Assembly (NCBI GenBank): GCA_910574455.1
Contig: CAJSYZ010000002.1
Coordinates: 2,133,671 to 2,197,670, forward strand
Direction: 5' to 3'
From: Trichaptum fuscoviolaceum
Lineage: Eukaryota; Basidiomycota; Agaricomycetes; Hymenochaetales; Trichaptaceae
DNA length: 64,000 nucleotides
A program made the position numbers and the translations under genes. The notes beneath the pieces were generated by a model that was not told the DNA's origin, did not search any database, and was given only the letters and a program-made list of their open reading frames with translations. Below, one piece after another: positions 46,812-58,753 of this stretch (its first letter is position 1; each line of letters begins with the position of its first letter).

Positions 46812-47803
46812 GATTGCGTGCTGAGAGTCTAGTAAATTAACGGGCACAGCACGATTGTAAGTTGATGGCAATAGCGATATCCCCAGCACAAGTCAAGAGG
46901 TAAGCAGGACAAGGAGTTGGTCAAAGGTAGTTGGGGTGCTGGCCGTCGAGTTCAAAGAAAGTGGGGCCGAAAAAGGCACCCGCCCCGTCATGCGTTTCGC
47001 GCATTTTCGCAGTGCGCAGACATCATGTCTCAAGGGTAGTCAAAACATCCCTGACACAGTGGATCCAGCAAGATGTTCAAGCAAAACCTGCGTGCAGCTT
47101 GTACATGAGGGTTGTGAATGAGTACGTATACTGTATGCTTCCAGCTCCGCGTGTATGCGACTCTAATTTGTATAACGATCAACGCGCAAAAGTTTACAAA
47201 TCCTATTTCAAATGCTCTATGATTCAAAGTATTTGTTCCAACATATGTATGCTCCCGAAGGTGTATCTATTTAATTGGAGCGCCTACAATTACACCGGGC
47301 AATCATAAACGCGAAAGTAAGGTAAAGGCTATTTAAACAGAAATTTAAGTGAGTCAGGGTAGATATCAACCGGGTGCGGTGGGGGAAAGTGGAAGAGACA
47401 TGAGCGAATAGTGCGAGAGTCCGAAGAAAAGGTCGGGCATATCACAAGTGGGATCGAACAAAAATACATGAAGAGCACTTTAATGACTATAGGAGTCCAT
47501 CAATCAATGCTCATTCGATTGGGATTGTAACCCAATGGGTGTGACTGTTGTCTCTGATGGACAGCACGGCCGAAGGACATCGATGCTTGGGCGCTATGCT
47601 TTGGCTTTGCCACTATTAAAACATTTTATAAGCTTTTACGACGAAGCAGGGATGAGAGACATGCACTTACTATGGGCTTTCAGACCTCCGCCGAAATTGC
47701 GCATGACAATAACAGCCATAATGAAAGTAATGATCAACAGAATAATGGAAATGATGTCTGGTGTATCGCAAATGAGTCTCCTAAATCGCAACGAAGACGT
47801 TCA
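46812..47803. other. Intergenic, about 990 bp
   Basis: This contains the upstream region of the DinB-like gene and the 3' flank of the UPF0658 gene. One 125-codon open frame (46931-47308, plus) has no motif and mixed composition, so I do not call it. A/T content rises after 47100. Confidence 0.5.
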
Positions 47804-49187
47804 TCACGCACCGAAGAAAACCAATGTCTTGAACGCATCTTCGATAGACTTCCGCATCTGTAGAAGCCTAAATAACTGTTTACAAGTCAGTTGTCTCAGT
47901 TGAAAGCGATTGACGAGAAAAGCTAACTTTGTACACAAAGTAAACCATTCCCGTAAAACACCCAAGCATGAAAGACCACATCATGTTCTTGCTCTCCAGC
48001 CGAGCCGCGATAATTCCGTCGAGAAGCAAGAGAAACGACAGAGGCAATGCTGCGCAGGTCACGTAGAATTCCCAGTTATTCTTCTGCAAGATTAATCCAA
48101 GGATCTGTACGGAAAAGGCAATGAAGAAGAACACATCGAACTTCATAATACCAACGAAGATCTGGTAGTGCGCATACATGCGTTTGATTTGACGATCTGC
48201 GCCGAGTTGTTTGTAAACTTTCCAACCAAATTCGCGCCAGATCTGCCAGCCAAGCGCGATGTAAGCTATTTCCGCGACGGAGACGACAATGGGGATAATG
48301 GTTGTGAGCACATGCACAGGCACATCTGTCACACCACCGTTTGCGTCGGTGCTCGGTAATGACTGCCTGACCTCGAAAATCTGAACAACCGCGTAAAGGA
48401 GGAAGAGGGCATTGAAGATGCTTTGAAAGATGTCAACAATGGTAAGCTTCGGGTTTAGATCGGTACAGTTCGAAAACTTACGTGAGGAAGATAAATTGCA
48501 AAGTGTTTCGCTCTCGGATGGCATCGAGAGCTAATGCAAACTGATAGAGACTATGGTTTCCAATGAGAAATATCCAGATTCTCAGTAATGTAACAGTACT
48601 TACTGGGCGAAGGCGAAGATGGAGAGATATATAGGCAGTCGCGTAGTACTAAGGTCCCCGTTTCCATCATTTATTGCACGAACTCGAGCTAGTAACTCGG
48701 CTTCCACGCCAACGTCGATAATTGTCTCCAACAACACTGTCAAGACATATAATCGGCATGCTAAGGAGTCTGGTACAATCTGCGTAATGGTTGATAGACA
48801 TGTAAGATTAGATCATGGAGAAGAACGTACGGATGCCCAAAAGCTAGGCTTTTCCAGCTTCTCTTTCCCCGCTGTCAGCGCGTGCTCAGAACCCATTCCT
48901 CCACCATCAAACGTTGTCGATTCAATTTCTGATGGTCCTGTTCGCGAGCTCTGGAAGGAGGGCTTCATGGTTGGTGGGTAGGTTGGCCGGACAGCTTGCG
49001 CAGTGTCTATATAATGAGTTTGCTGAGTATTTGAAACGTCTGGATTGCTGTACGAAGCAATAATGTCGAATTCATATGGCCGTTTATCGTCGTCATAGTC
49101 GACGTCTGGCCGTGAGGGTGGTGGTGGGTAGCCATGAGAGTACGAAGAGTTGTTGTCGTAAGTGTACAGGGCTCGCTGGCTTGCCAT
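47804..49187 (-). CDS. UPF0658 family Golgi membrane protein
   Basis: The family is known from an S. pombe Golgi-localised protein of unknown activity. The N-terminal 110 residues are cytosolic-type, Tyr/Pro/Ser-rich (MASQRALYTYDNNSSYSHGY). Later exons give LPIYLSIFAFAQ and several membrane helices: IFQSIFNALFLLYAVVQIF, VLTTIIPIVVSVAEIAYIAL, a segment FDVFFFIAFSVQILGLIL, and WEFYVTCAALPLSFLLLLDG. The loop VYKQLGADRQIKRMYAHYQI is typical of the family. It ends EDAFKTLVFFGA. At least six transmembrane segments are visible. Introns are at about 48470, 48540-48600, 48800-48830 and 47880-47930. Confidence 0.78.
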
Positions 49188-49654
49188 ATTGAAGAATCGG
49201 TAACGAGCGATTCGACCTGCGATAAGTTTTCTGGTGACAAAAGAGAGTGTGTGTTCGGAATGGCGTGAATGAATGACTTGGAACAACGAAAATGAAGATT
49301 GAAGAGAATAGCAAGAAAGAGCGGCGAGGCGGGGATGGAGGCTCTTGTGAGAGTTGGATGAATGTAGGGAAGCCAAGGCCGCTCCCCTTTTTCGGCTGTT
49401 GTTTGCTGCCAGCCGCAGCGACAAACACCTGTATCACTGTCATCACGTCTGAGCAGCGCCCTTCTCCTTCCAACAACCAACATCACTCTATTTTCTACTC
49501 ATATTCTTTCGATTGATCTTGATTACAGTAAACAGCCGACGGTTCTGCATCTAGGTCTAGGCGGGCGATCATATTATTCGACTCTCAACGCTCAACTTCC
49601 TTAGGCTCTTCTGTGACTACCTTTACTTTACTTCTACCTGGCAACAGCAAAATT
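49188..49654. promoter_or_regulatory. Head-to-head upstream region (UPF0658 gene and small membrane protein)
   Basis: This spacer of 467 bp is pyrimidine-rich on alternating strands. It should hold both promoters. No named element seen. Confidence 0.4.
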
Positions 49655-50004
49655 ATGATTTCTGAACCTACACCATATGCTACTAATGAATTGGAGAAGG
49701 CGATCCCTCGCGAAGGACGAGAACATGAGGAGGATTCTGAATCACTTATGGCGATACGCAAGGTCACTGCTAGGCGAAAAGGTTCTTAATGATTTCGCCC
49801 CCTTTCATATGAATATCTCTGACACGCGATTGCGGTTCAACAGTTGTGATTTGCTGCGTTGCTTTGACAATCTTGCTCGCACTTCTTCTAATCCCAGTCC
49901 TTTTCTGTGGTGTATTTCAAGAGGCCAAAGATACTGCTGAAGACCACGCTATTGGGATTGTACTTCGAAACTCTACCACCGCTTCGTCAAGCACTAGGTT
50001 CTGA
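49655..50004 (+). CDS. Predicted small single-pass membrane protein (95 residues)
   Basis: Two exons (49655-49781 and 49844-50004) with a 62 bp intron sum to 288 bases in frame. The product begins MISEPTPYATNELEKAIPRE, a charged cytosolic-type segment rich in Glu. Then comes a basic stretch (IRKVTARRK) and a strong hydrophobic helix (VVICCVALTILLALLLIPVL). A 35-residue polar tail ends SSSTRF. Positive residues on the N-terminal side suggest an N-in orientation. No family recognised. The splice consensus is fair (GTTCTT donor, CAACAG acceptor). It lies tail-to-tail with PTH2. Confidence 0.5.
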
Positions 50005-50423
50005 CTGTTGAAATCTATCTGGACTCTACCTTATACCACCGGTCAGTCGATAACATACTAGGATCTCTAGAACTGTGGCTGGAGGGAAACCGATGACCTG
50101 ACCTTTTGTATTGCACACAACGACATTCGTACATCCCTTGTTAGCATCGTAAGCCTTGCCTCTCACCAAACATTTCTCTATCATAATTACAACACTATTA
50201 CAATGAGCTGCTTGTGTTACCCAATACAAAGCGCTGGAATTCGCATGTCAGCCACGTTGATAGCATATCGGCTGGTAAAGAGCAATGCATAGAGTTGAGG
50301 GATAAGACATCTCTAGCTCTATGCAAAGCGAGAATACACGACACGTTTAGATATTTTGAGTCAACACATAAACGCCTACCGAATAACGAAGGTCTTTGTG
50401 CAGTCAAATCCCCTTGTACACAC
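50005..50423. other. Intergenic, convergent 3' flanks
   Basis: About 420 bp between the small membrane protein and PTH2. A 67-codon frame on the minus strand has no motif. Nothing else supported. Confidence 0.45.
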
Positions 50424-51513
50424 TTAAAGTAGCTTCAGTTTTCCCGTAACTTGGTTGACCAGCTTAGCAGGACCTGTCGCGCGGAGTTTATGAGTGAGCG
50501 TATGTTCCAGAGGCAGCTGCAGCTTACCTGGCCCAATACCAAGAACAGTTCGTGATCCAGCGGCTATTTGTGTTCGTCCTCTGATAGAGAATGTTCGTCT
50601 TCAGCTCAAGGGCATAATGTTAAGCAGCATAACTCACGCGTCATGTATAGACCTGGCACAGAGGTTGAGGCTCCTTGCAATCGCTTCCAACGTTTCCAGC
50701 TCTTCTTCATCGTTCGCACGTAATGCTACTTTCGTTTGCCTGTCGGCAGTACAATACATCAGCATTAAGTTGGTCCGTTTGAAAATGAGTATACATGAAT
50801 GCTGACCCCGTCCTTTCCCAATGTCGGAGGAGCTAGACTCTTTGTGAGCGTGGGTACTAAACCCGGGTAATACAATGGAAGCTCATACCGAAGGATTAGA
50901 TTTGCTCAGAGCTTTGTAGCATGCGAGGGTAGCATGCCTGTACAATGGGGTCGAAAATGTCAGAAAAAAACGTTCCCAATATCGCAAGGCAAAGCCAAGG
51001 AATGCTCACGAGCACCTAGAGAAGGCCAGTTATTAGACCTGGATCGCCTGTACGGTAATGGAGAAGCATACTGTGCGGCTATTTTGCCAGAGGTCATGCC
51101 AAGGTCCGTACGCACGACGAGCACCTGAACGGTTTCGACGGATAATATCAGCTTATTTTCTCATCTAGATAGAAGTGGAAACGTACTAGCTTGCATTCTT
51201 CTAGCAAACCTGCTTTAACAGCCGAGAGTTCTTCTCCTTCAGGCACCTCATCGTCCTCGTCCGAGCCAGATATACTCTCATTATCGTCAGCGGTTTGAGC
51301 CTCCTTCTCTCCTTCTTTTGGGTATGCAGCTGACGGTAGGCCCGACCGTGTATTTAGCAAGGACGACCCGACGCCTGCCCAATATCCAACCGTGAGCGAA
51401 AGGATTGCTAACGCCGTGTATACAGCAGCTGCCGAGATAAGCGTAAGAACACGTTCCTTTGCAGTTTTTCCACCAAAAACATGGCACTTACTCGGAGAGC
51501 TGGTCGAAGTCAT
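50424..51513 (-). CDS. PTH2: Peptidyl-tRNA hydrolase 2 (PTH2/Bit1)
   Basis: PTH2 hydrolyses the ester of peptidyl-tRNA released from stalled ribosomes. It is often anchored in the mitochondrial outer membrane. Exon 1 (MTSTSSPT) joins a membrane segment AVYTALAILSLTVGYWAGVG. An acidic linker (GSDEDDEVPEGEE) is followed by the catalytic domain. That domain contains CKLVLVVRTDLGMTSGKIAA, QCSHATLACYK, ERTGQTKVALRANDEEELET and the closing AGSRTVLGIGPAKLVNQVTG. It ends KLKLL. The core matches archaeal and eukaryotic PTH2, and key Lys, Asp and Thr positions are kept. The N-terminal membrane anchor as in human PTRH2 supports mitochondrial location. Confidence 0.92.
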
Positions 51514-52453
51514 GAAGGCGCAAGAAATATTTGACGCGAGGCGCGTCAAATAACACGCTTTTGAACTTTACTTTCAAAAAAGGCAACTACGTATTGTTTT
51601 ACTCAACTTGTGACCTCACTTTACCGCAGCCTCTCTTGGTGCTTGTCTGTCGTTTCGGCGTCCTGATTTCGACGAGCTCGATGTCTCTGTCGAGCTCTGG
51701 CAACGGTGAACCTGGCTGCCTCAAAGTTCTGCCCAATATATATCGTGGTTTAAGAATAATATGCTGTCGACTTTTGCATCTGCACTTTCTGGTCGTATCG
51801 TTCCCCAACGTTCACCAAGATCAGTTTTGGCTCGCGTCTGGTGCAAATGAGACCGAGAATATGCTCCGCTCCGAGCGTCGATGATATCTGCTGGCGATAA
51901 TTTCTATGACGTACTCTGTTTTAAGTTTATCTCCTCCTGGTCCTCCTGATGAAATATGTGCTGTCTATACACTTGCCGGTCAGCACAGTGTCACTGGCTG
52001 CGCATTATTCAACGCCGAGGTCCGCCTTGCTATGATTTTCAACGCTGTTCTGTCCTGTCGGGCTTCGGACCGTCGACTCTTGACGCTCGCCGACAACGAA
52101 CGAGAGTACTGGCGGCCTTACGTCTAAAGACGGTCTCTTCTTTGCCCCCACAGGCAGTCATGGATGGCGTCTAGGCCGCATATTGTCTCCCCACTAAATC
52201 AGAATTTTGCCAATATTTAAAAGGCCATCTCAGCGTTCGGCGAACTCAACGACTGTAACACATTATAGGTGAGGACCTGTATTGGTGCTCACTATTCTCT
52301 TGGCTCCTCTCTATTATTGGCTTATTTCTATGATGTTCCGACCACGAACACCCGAAGATGCTTCGGTACAAAAAGTTGGCTATGACAACCTTCCCCGCCG
52401 CGAGTGCGAAATTGTCAGTATCATCCCCTTTTCTACGGAGTTTACTCAAGCTC
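51514..52453. other. Upstream regions of PTH2 and MFS copy 1
   Basis: About 940 bp. Open frames of 70-118 codons lie on both strands between 51530 and 52130 without motifs. From about 52140 onward the sequence parallels the 5' flank of the second MFS copy (from about 62380), so the promoter was duplicated with the gene. Confidence 0.5.
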
Positions 52454-53765
52454 ATGTCTCTGAGGCAGCAGTTGACTGAACTGACTAACCAAGAAATTGC
52501 AAAACCTCCAAAGCTACACTTGCGAGGTCATGATGATAGCCGCGCACTGGAACCTCCAGTGTCTCCGGATACACCGAGCTCAGTGTCTAGCTCGTCCACT
52601 GTCGTTCCGACCATCCTGAGCACAAAGGATACGACCTGCGATCTACCCTCTGATCACACCCCAAGGCCTGTGAAGTTCGGTCTCAGGATGGCCGGTGCCT
52701 TCTTCATGTTCTTCACCTGCGGGTGGGGCGACGGAGGTATGTTGTTTAGTAACATCTGCAGCTGCTACGCTTATCTGACGTGATACTCCTACAGTCACCG
52801 GCACAGTACTTCCATGTAAGCCTCATGACCTCGAATGAATCGAATGCAGTTGAAGCTTCATTAACGACAATTAGACTTCAAGGAAGATTACAAGCTGAGC
52901 TATATGATATCTTCCCTGCTATTCATCACTAGCACAGCCGGGTGCGCCTCTTGACTTTTTCGTATTCTCGGCTTATTCTTACAGGATTCGCAACAGTTTT
53001 GCCATTGGAGTCTTAAGTTTCGAGCACGTTTATGTGCTTATGGGTCGCGACCAGCAGAAACAGCTAGTAGTGACTGAGTTGCCTTATGACTTCTGTTCGC
53101 GAATCCAGAGATTTCTCCCGAGATTATTTTCGACCCAAAAACAGATATATTCACATTCACCAAGTCTTGCGAGATTCCGTATCCTTGTTGCGGCGAGTAT
53201 TATGCACGCTTGTTTTTTTATCATCATGGGCACAAGCGTTAGCTTTGCCAATGTGCTCGTTGGATTCTCTGTCTCTGCGTTTTCTAGAGCGTTCTTGACA
53301 GGTAAGCCATCGAGTCATTTTCCCTGATCTCTTTTAAAACTACATTTTGCTTAGGTGCTGCGTATGAAACAATTCTTTTCTTCCAGCTTCTGTGTGTTTG
53401 ACAGAGATCTTTCACAGCAACGCCTACGTTGCATCTACCCCGAAACGACCGCTTGGTCTACTTCATGCTTGTTGGTGTGAGTACCGTCTACCAATTTCCT
53501 TGTTCCATTACCTGATGATGCCTGAAGCTGCCGGTGCATTTTTGGCTCCATTCGTCTGCCAGACATTGCTTGCTAATGGTGTTCCTTGGGAGCGCTTTTA
53601 CCTCGGGTCGCTGGCCTTGTCCGGAATAAATACGACATTCCTCGCCATCTCTTTCCATCCTACACGTAAGGAGCTGGAGGAGGAAGGTCATTTCTCTTCT
53701 CCGTCCGGACAGCCCTGCATCGAAGCCCAGCTTGAAATCAGTCCTATCGCAGATGATAAGTCGAT
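52140..53765 (+). repeat. Direct segmental duplication, copy 1 (MFS gene and its 5' flank)
   Basis: Blocks here recur from about 62380 in the same orientation with an offset of roughly 10.23 kb. Long runs are identical, including the stretch around 53150-53230 (TATTCACATTCACCAAGTCTT, then the LVAASIMHACFFIIMG coding block). Introns and the 5' flank align too, with lower similarity. Copy 2 runs off the window, so the right boundary is not known. Confidence 0.85.
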
Positions 53766-54954
53766 GAATCGGACAGATACAATCCTGAGCGAGAAGACAT
53801 CCAGTTCTTCCGTGTCAGCTCCGTCAGGGACTAGTAAAAGAGACTGTGGGTCCTCAACGTTCGTTTAGTGACCGACAGAGGCAGCTGATCTTGTTGAAGC
53901 GCTCCGTTACGCTCTTAGCTTGGGATACACATGGGCATTCTGCTTTTTCGTATGGGTATACAGTGGAAGGTATGATCCAACGGACGCTTGCGGCAGCCTT
54001 AGACTGATTTGTGCTTGTAGCGAAACTACTACACAGGGCTATGTAAGAAATGAAGTACTCGCCTTTGTCCCGTTTCACTGAAAACATAAGGGATAGATGG
54101 TAACCTATCTCTTGAGTGTGAGGGTGAGCATTATGAACAACCCTCGATTCTCTCTATCAATTCTAATCAACACTCTTCCTTAGAACGCAGATCCGAAAAC
54201 CGTTGGCTATGTTAGCAGTGGCTTTTGGGCTGGCATGGCCATTAGTCGCACAATCACGGGCTTCGTTTCTCCTCAGTTAGTGATCTATTCCTTATACTGT
54301 TTGTCGTCGCTGAGGATCCTTGCAGCTTGTCGTTCAGACAGCGAAAGCATGCAATCCATGTCTTGATGTACGTATTCCCTTTATGCTACGTCGCCGACTG
54401 ACTAAAGTGATTCATAGTGGTAATTGTTTACTTTGTCGTGACTTCGGTCGATACCCATTCTCATGATATGCACTCCAACAGCCATAGGATTCTCGATGCA
54501 TCTTCTTATTTGGTTTATCAACTCTGTGTTTGAAAACGCATTCTCAACCGCGATCATTGGACTTGTGTACGGACCGATCTTCCCAAGTGTGCTTGCACTT
54601 GCGACGGATACCCTACCGAAAGAGGTACACATGGTTGCGATGACAGTCATGTAAGTACACCTCTACCCCTACTCCTACATGCTCGGAAGATCTGAATGTT
54701 ATCCGACCTTTGTAACTTCTTTTGTGGTAACAGATCTGGCTTCGCGAACCTTGGTGGATGTGAGTATTACTGAAATCTTCATTGACCGACAATGACTGAA
54801 GAAGACTTATCTCACAGCTCTTTTCCCATTCCTGACCGGCGCCATGTCTAACTTGAGAGGGCCCCATGTACTAGTCTATGTGACGGTAGCTCAGACAGCT
54901 ACGCTAATACTGTTCTGGTTTTTCTTCCCCTCAAGACCAAAAGGCCACTTTTAA
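52454..54954 (+). CDS. Major facilitator superfamily transporter, copy 1
   Basis: A multi-pass transporter of unknown substrate, resembling fungal MFS proteins of the Bsc6-like group. The N-terminal 75 residues are polar (MSLRQQLTELTNQEIAKPPK). Then membrane segments appear: MAGAFFMFFTCGWGDG, TGTVLPYFKEDYKLSYMISS, TAGFAIGVLSFEHVYVLMGR, FRILVAASIMHACFFIIMG and GAFLAPFVCQTLLANGVPWE. A central loop is rich in Ser and Asp. The second half has AFCFFVWVYSGSETTTQGYM, VGYVSSGFWAGMAISRTITG, IIGLVYGPIFPSVLALATDT and SGFANLGGSLFPFLTGAM. It ends RPKGHF. Roughly 12 introns are needed. Two spots need unusual splicing (53790-53885, where two stops lie in frame unless a 69 bp intron is removed, and 54440-54490). 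The gene is probably intact but not certain. Confidence 0.75.
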
Positions 54955-55195
54955 TGTGCTTCATTTTTAAAAATAATACGAACAGGCAGATTCTGCCTAA
55001 GACGTTCGACAAGGGAAGGTGCCGAAACTAACGATAGATTGTACATATATTTCCACATTTTATATCTTGTTTTCTAGTGACGGACAATGTGATATTATAC
55101 AAATATTTTCAAAACAATCGGGACAGCAAACTCCAAAGCATCGAGTTGCAAGATCTGTAACTCTAAAAAATGAAATAAGCGATGATGATGCATCA

Positions 55196-56847
55196 TTATG
55201 AGCTATCTGTATCAGAAGACGAGCCAGTTTCGTCGCCTTCGATATCTGTTCAATGAGGGCAGTCAGAGGTTTGCCGCAAAGTGTATTTGATGTGACGTAC
55301 CAACAAAGTATGTCGAAGTATCGACCGTTCTCCTTGGTGGTACAGGCGCTGGGGTAGGCACAAGCACCCTCGGGATGGGACTGGGGAGCTTAGGCATAAC
55401 AGGGGGTGCACGTTTTACTGGCGGACCTGTACCCAGCACCTTGTTATTAGCACTCTTGCTGCGATTGACATGTCGCCCAATAGTCTCCGCCGAGGGCAAC
55501 GTCGGGCTGAAATCAGCGCGCGAGCCAGCCGAGGAGGCGTTCGAACGCGTGTTGTAGTGCGAGTCTTCGGATGAGTCAGACCGCGCAGAGGGCGAGCGGG
55601 AGCGGGAATGCGATTTCTTGGAGAGGGATGGGATGGAGGAGTGAGAGGCGACAGAAGGCGTTGGCGTGGCCCGTGGCCTAGAAGAACCAGGTTTGGACGA
55701 TGGCGGCGCAAGGCGGTGTTGCTAAGATATGAACAAAAGTGTCAGTATAGATACCTTGAATACTACGAAGAACTTACGCTGCCAGGAAGACGAGATGGCG
55801 GCCCAGTCCCGACTGGGGGCATCGGAGCTTCCGAAGATAACGTTAATTACGGTCTTTTCAAGTGCTAGCTTCTTACGATTGGCTTTACCCTTCTTCTGCT
55901 TCTTCGCCGGAGATATGGTGGGCGTCCCAGGCTTGAGGCAAGCGTAAGCTACTTCCATTCGCGGAGATAATTCACTCACTCGTTTCTGGTTCCCGTTCTG
56001 TTCTTCATCTTGAAGGCATGTGAGTCCGCACATATGAATAGATTGACAAAAGTTACGACATACCTTGCTTTCCTTTCGCCTTTGCTTTGCTCTTGCTCGT
56101 CTTGATCTCCGGACCGTCGATTGGCGCGTCCACATACGGAGAAGCCGAACGACCATTAGAACTCATTCTATAATGTAATTTACGTTATTCATTTCGAGAA
56201 TATGAGATAGTAGACTTACTGTGTCTTAACCACTGCATTTCGTTGAAGTGTACGCCTGACACCTGTTCCGACGCCAAGACATTGTGCCAAATGCTGCGCG
56301 TACCGGTTGGATGCAATCTACTGAAGAGTCAGAGATAGAAGAGCGAGCAATCAGAATAAAGAATTGTATGGAGAAGGACTAACTGGGCGCTGGCAGTTCA
56401 CGCATTCAAGGTTGACGTTACCATCAGACTTGCTTGACGTATCCTGGGTTGCAGTCTGCGAGGCCTCTTGAGATGTTCCAGCTACTGTCGCTGATCCAGC
56501 ATGCGCTAAACCGTAAGGCGTGTCAAAAGTGCTTTGGGATGGAAAATATTAGGAGCACGCACTCTGTCCGCACCTAATGGAAATCGTGTAGGTAGTTAGC
56601 AGATTGTCCGGACAAAGGTTGACATGTTACTCACCGGGTGTTGCATATTTCACAAACAACCCTACTTCTCGATGACTCTTTGTGTACCTGTAGTGCAGTA
56701 TCCATTATGACTTCCCCCAGCATGACACTGAATATCTTTGACGCCTATATATGTGATTTCAAGACTACTCAGTGCAATCCCGCAAGCAATCCGCCTGAAG
56801 TCGCGTACCAGGTCGTTAAGCGCCGCATCCTTTTCCGACCTCGTCAT
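55196..56847 (-). CDS. SGF11: SAGA-associated factor 11 (Sgf11)-like zinc-finger protein with Ser-rich tail
   Basis: Sgf11 belongs to the SAGA deubiquitination module (with Ubp8, Sgf73, Sus1) that acts on histone H2B. Exon 1 (MTRSEKDAALNDL) joins LASKIFSVMLGEVIMDTALQ, the N-terminal helix that packs in the module. CEICNTRCGQ follows, then a Ser/Thr linker. The zinc finger reads CVNC, IASNRYAQHLAQCLG: C-X2-C-X11-H-X3-C, the Sgf11 signature. After RRTLQRNAVVKTQ the protein runs on with a Lys-rich and then Ser/Pro-rich region (KKQKKGKANRKK, SRSRSPSARSD). It ends in an acidic DIEGDETGSSSDTDSS, making it much longer than yeast Sgf11 (99 residues). At least eight introns. The first CxxC pair is an extra feature. 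Confidence 0.78.
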
Positions 56848-57290
56848 ACTATATGTTTTTAGTTCCTATAGTTATCTCAAACTTCGGTGCTGTATATAGC
56901 GTTGTCGACGTTAGAGATCAAGATGGTCAGCTGGTTAACAGAAGTCGAGTCGTCGAGTGGATTGAAGAAGCATGGCAGCCGAACGCTTCGGAGGCGCATA
57001 ACATACTACTAGTAGTATATTCTCACACGTGACTAGTAATTGTTCAGAAATTAGGCGCCCATGAAGCGCGTAGTACAGCGTGTCCTAGTCGTCATCGCCG
57101 TCCACCTGTTGACTTTTTCTTCGACTGCGCAAGATGGCAGAACGACAGTTGACTCGACCTTGACCACGTCAGTGAAGCTCGCTACTATTAATGAGAGTGC
57201 GAAAAATCGTATTAAAGACACACAGCTACATACATATCCCCAAGCTTCAAGATTTCGCTACTGTACTCTAGATCTAGAGCTAAACTGGCA
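56848..57290. promoter_or_regulatory. Head-to-head upstream region (Sgf11-like and BTB genes)
   Basis: About 440 bp with no supported gene; both promoters must be here. A 77-codon frame at 57061 is not supported by motif or splice. Confidence 0.4.
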
Positions 57291-58336
57291 ATGACTTTCT
57301 CTTGTCCTGAACCTGACTTCTTCATACGATGCTTACCCGAAGACATAAGCTTCGGTGTCAAAAGAGACAAGCTTGCTGAGGGCAGCCAGATGTTTGGTAA
57401 GTGACAACCTCCCATTGCATTATCCTCGATAGCGGCTGATCAGTCGAAACATAGCGGATATGTTCTCTTGTTGCGACCAAGACTGTCCTGAGCCTGAAAC
57501 CAAAATTGTGGATGTCTATGAATCAGCTTCTGCAATTGAAACTCTCCTCCGTCTCCTACACTATCCACCTTCAGTTTACCCAGCAACCGATAGGAAAGAA
57601 CGAGGCTTCCCCAAGTATGCGATCGTAAACCCCGAATCCGCTATCCCTTTCCCCATCCTTCCAGTGCTCTATGATCTAGTCGACAAATACGCCGTCTCTC
57701 CGCAGGTTGTACAAGCACTCAACTCAAATCTGCAAGCGTACGCCTCAACGTTCCCTCTGAAAGTATACGGCTTGGCATCCCGGATGTCTTTGGACTCGAT
57801 TGCAGACGAGGCGAGCGCATTCCTCGTTCAACCGCCTCTTCATACATACACGTCAGAGGAAGTTAAGATTATCCCGACAGCCGAGGCGTACCACAAACTA
57901 CTAAAACTACAGCAATACCGCGTAGAGAAGATTAGGGATATCCTCGCACATGAACAGCTCTTTCCACATGGCTATGGTGTATGCAATACACACAAGGAGG
58001 CAGCATTGACTTCCTGGGACCGGAAGAAGAAAACTCTCCTTAGTGACAATCGCATTGACGCAGGTAAGTAAAAAACGCATACGTCCTTTAAAAGGATAAA
58101 ATGATCTGAAAGAATTGCGCTTAGGAACTGATGTTGCAGCTGAGATGGCCAACCTGAAAGAGTCTTTTGATTCTTGTCCGACCTGCCGAAAAGCCCTCGT
58201 TGCCGCGACTGAAATGCTAGCGGTAAGTAGAAGTCCCGATCTTAACACTTGTCTATGATGTATTTACTGTTTGTAGTACAAATGTCGGAAAGTTCCCCGC
58301 CGTATAAGCAAAGTTACTGAGAACACAAGCTTTTAG
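57291..58336 (+). CDS. BTB/POZ-domain protein (fungal)
   Basis: BTB domains dimerise and often recruit targets to cullin-3 ligases or nuclear complexes. Exon 1 reads MTFSCPEPDFFIRCLPEDIS, then FGVKRDKLAEGSQMF. A splice gives ADMFSCCDQDCPEPETKIVD and VYESASAIETLLRLLHYPPS, the second half of the BTB fold. The C-terminal half is helical (LPVLYDLVDKYAVSPQVVQA, YGLASRMSLDSIADEASAFL), as in the large BTB family of Agaricomycetes. Two short introns follow at 58066 and 58223. The end holds CPTCRKAL and a later Cys, perhaps a degenerate zinc site, and closes ENTSF. No partner can be deduced. Confidence 0.75.
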
Positions 58337-58753
58337 CATTAATGTTGCCTTCTTGTGAAGCTATAGATCGTCATTCTCCAACTCCCTTCCATGCAAGCGC
58401 CTCGACTATCCCCGAAATTATCAGACATCTTATCACTGGTCAGAATCGAGCATACATTTGAAAAGACATTTGCATCTCCGATCGCCATGTGATGATTTCC
58501 GAACGTATCGTCCGCAGTTGAGGACAAACTCTTCGGATTGTCGAAGACTACTTGTCTCTCGCAGGAGATTCGGAAGCTCAGATATTTTGTGCAGAAGGCA
58601 AGCTAAGACAAAGTTTAAAGGCCGCCCGTAAGACATGCAAACGCTTGGTATATTGTTGCGTTGTTATCGCATTACATATGAATTATCATACCTCTATCCA
58701 GGCCCATCTCGCTCCAGCGACTCAGAAATCGACGACTCTTAATCACCAGATGA
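58337..58753. other. Intergenic, convergent 3' flanks
   Basis: About 415 bp between the BTB and PXMP4 stops. No motif or RNA gene recognised. Confidence 0.5.

Noticed and set aside
46931..47308. 125-codon plus-strand frame as a gene
   Set aside because: No motif, mixed composition, and it covers the likely DinB-like promoter; no splice support.
53865..53885. Premature stops (TAG TGA) making MFS copy 1 a pseudogene
   Set aside because: They lie inside a plausible 69 bp GT-AG intron starting after SEKTSSS, and the frame resumes correctly at AADLVEALRYALS.
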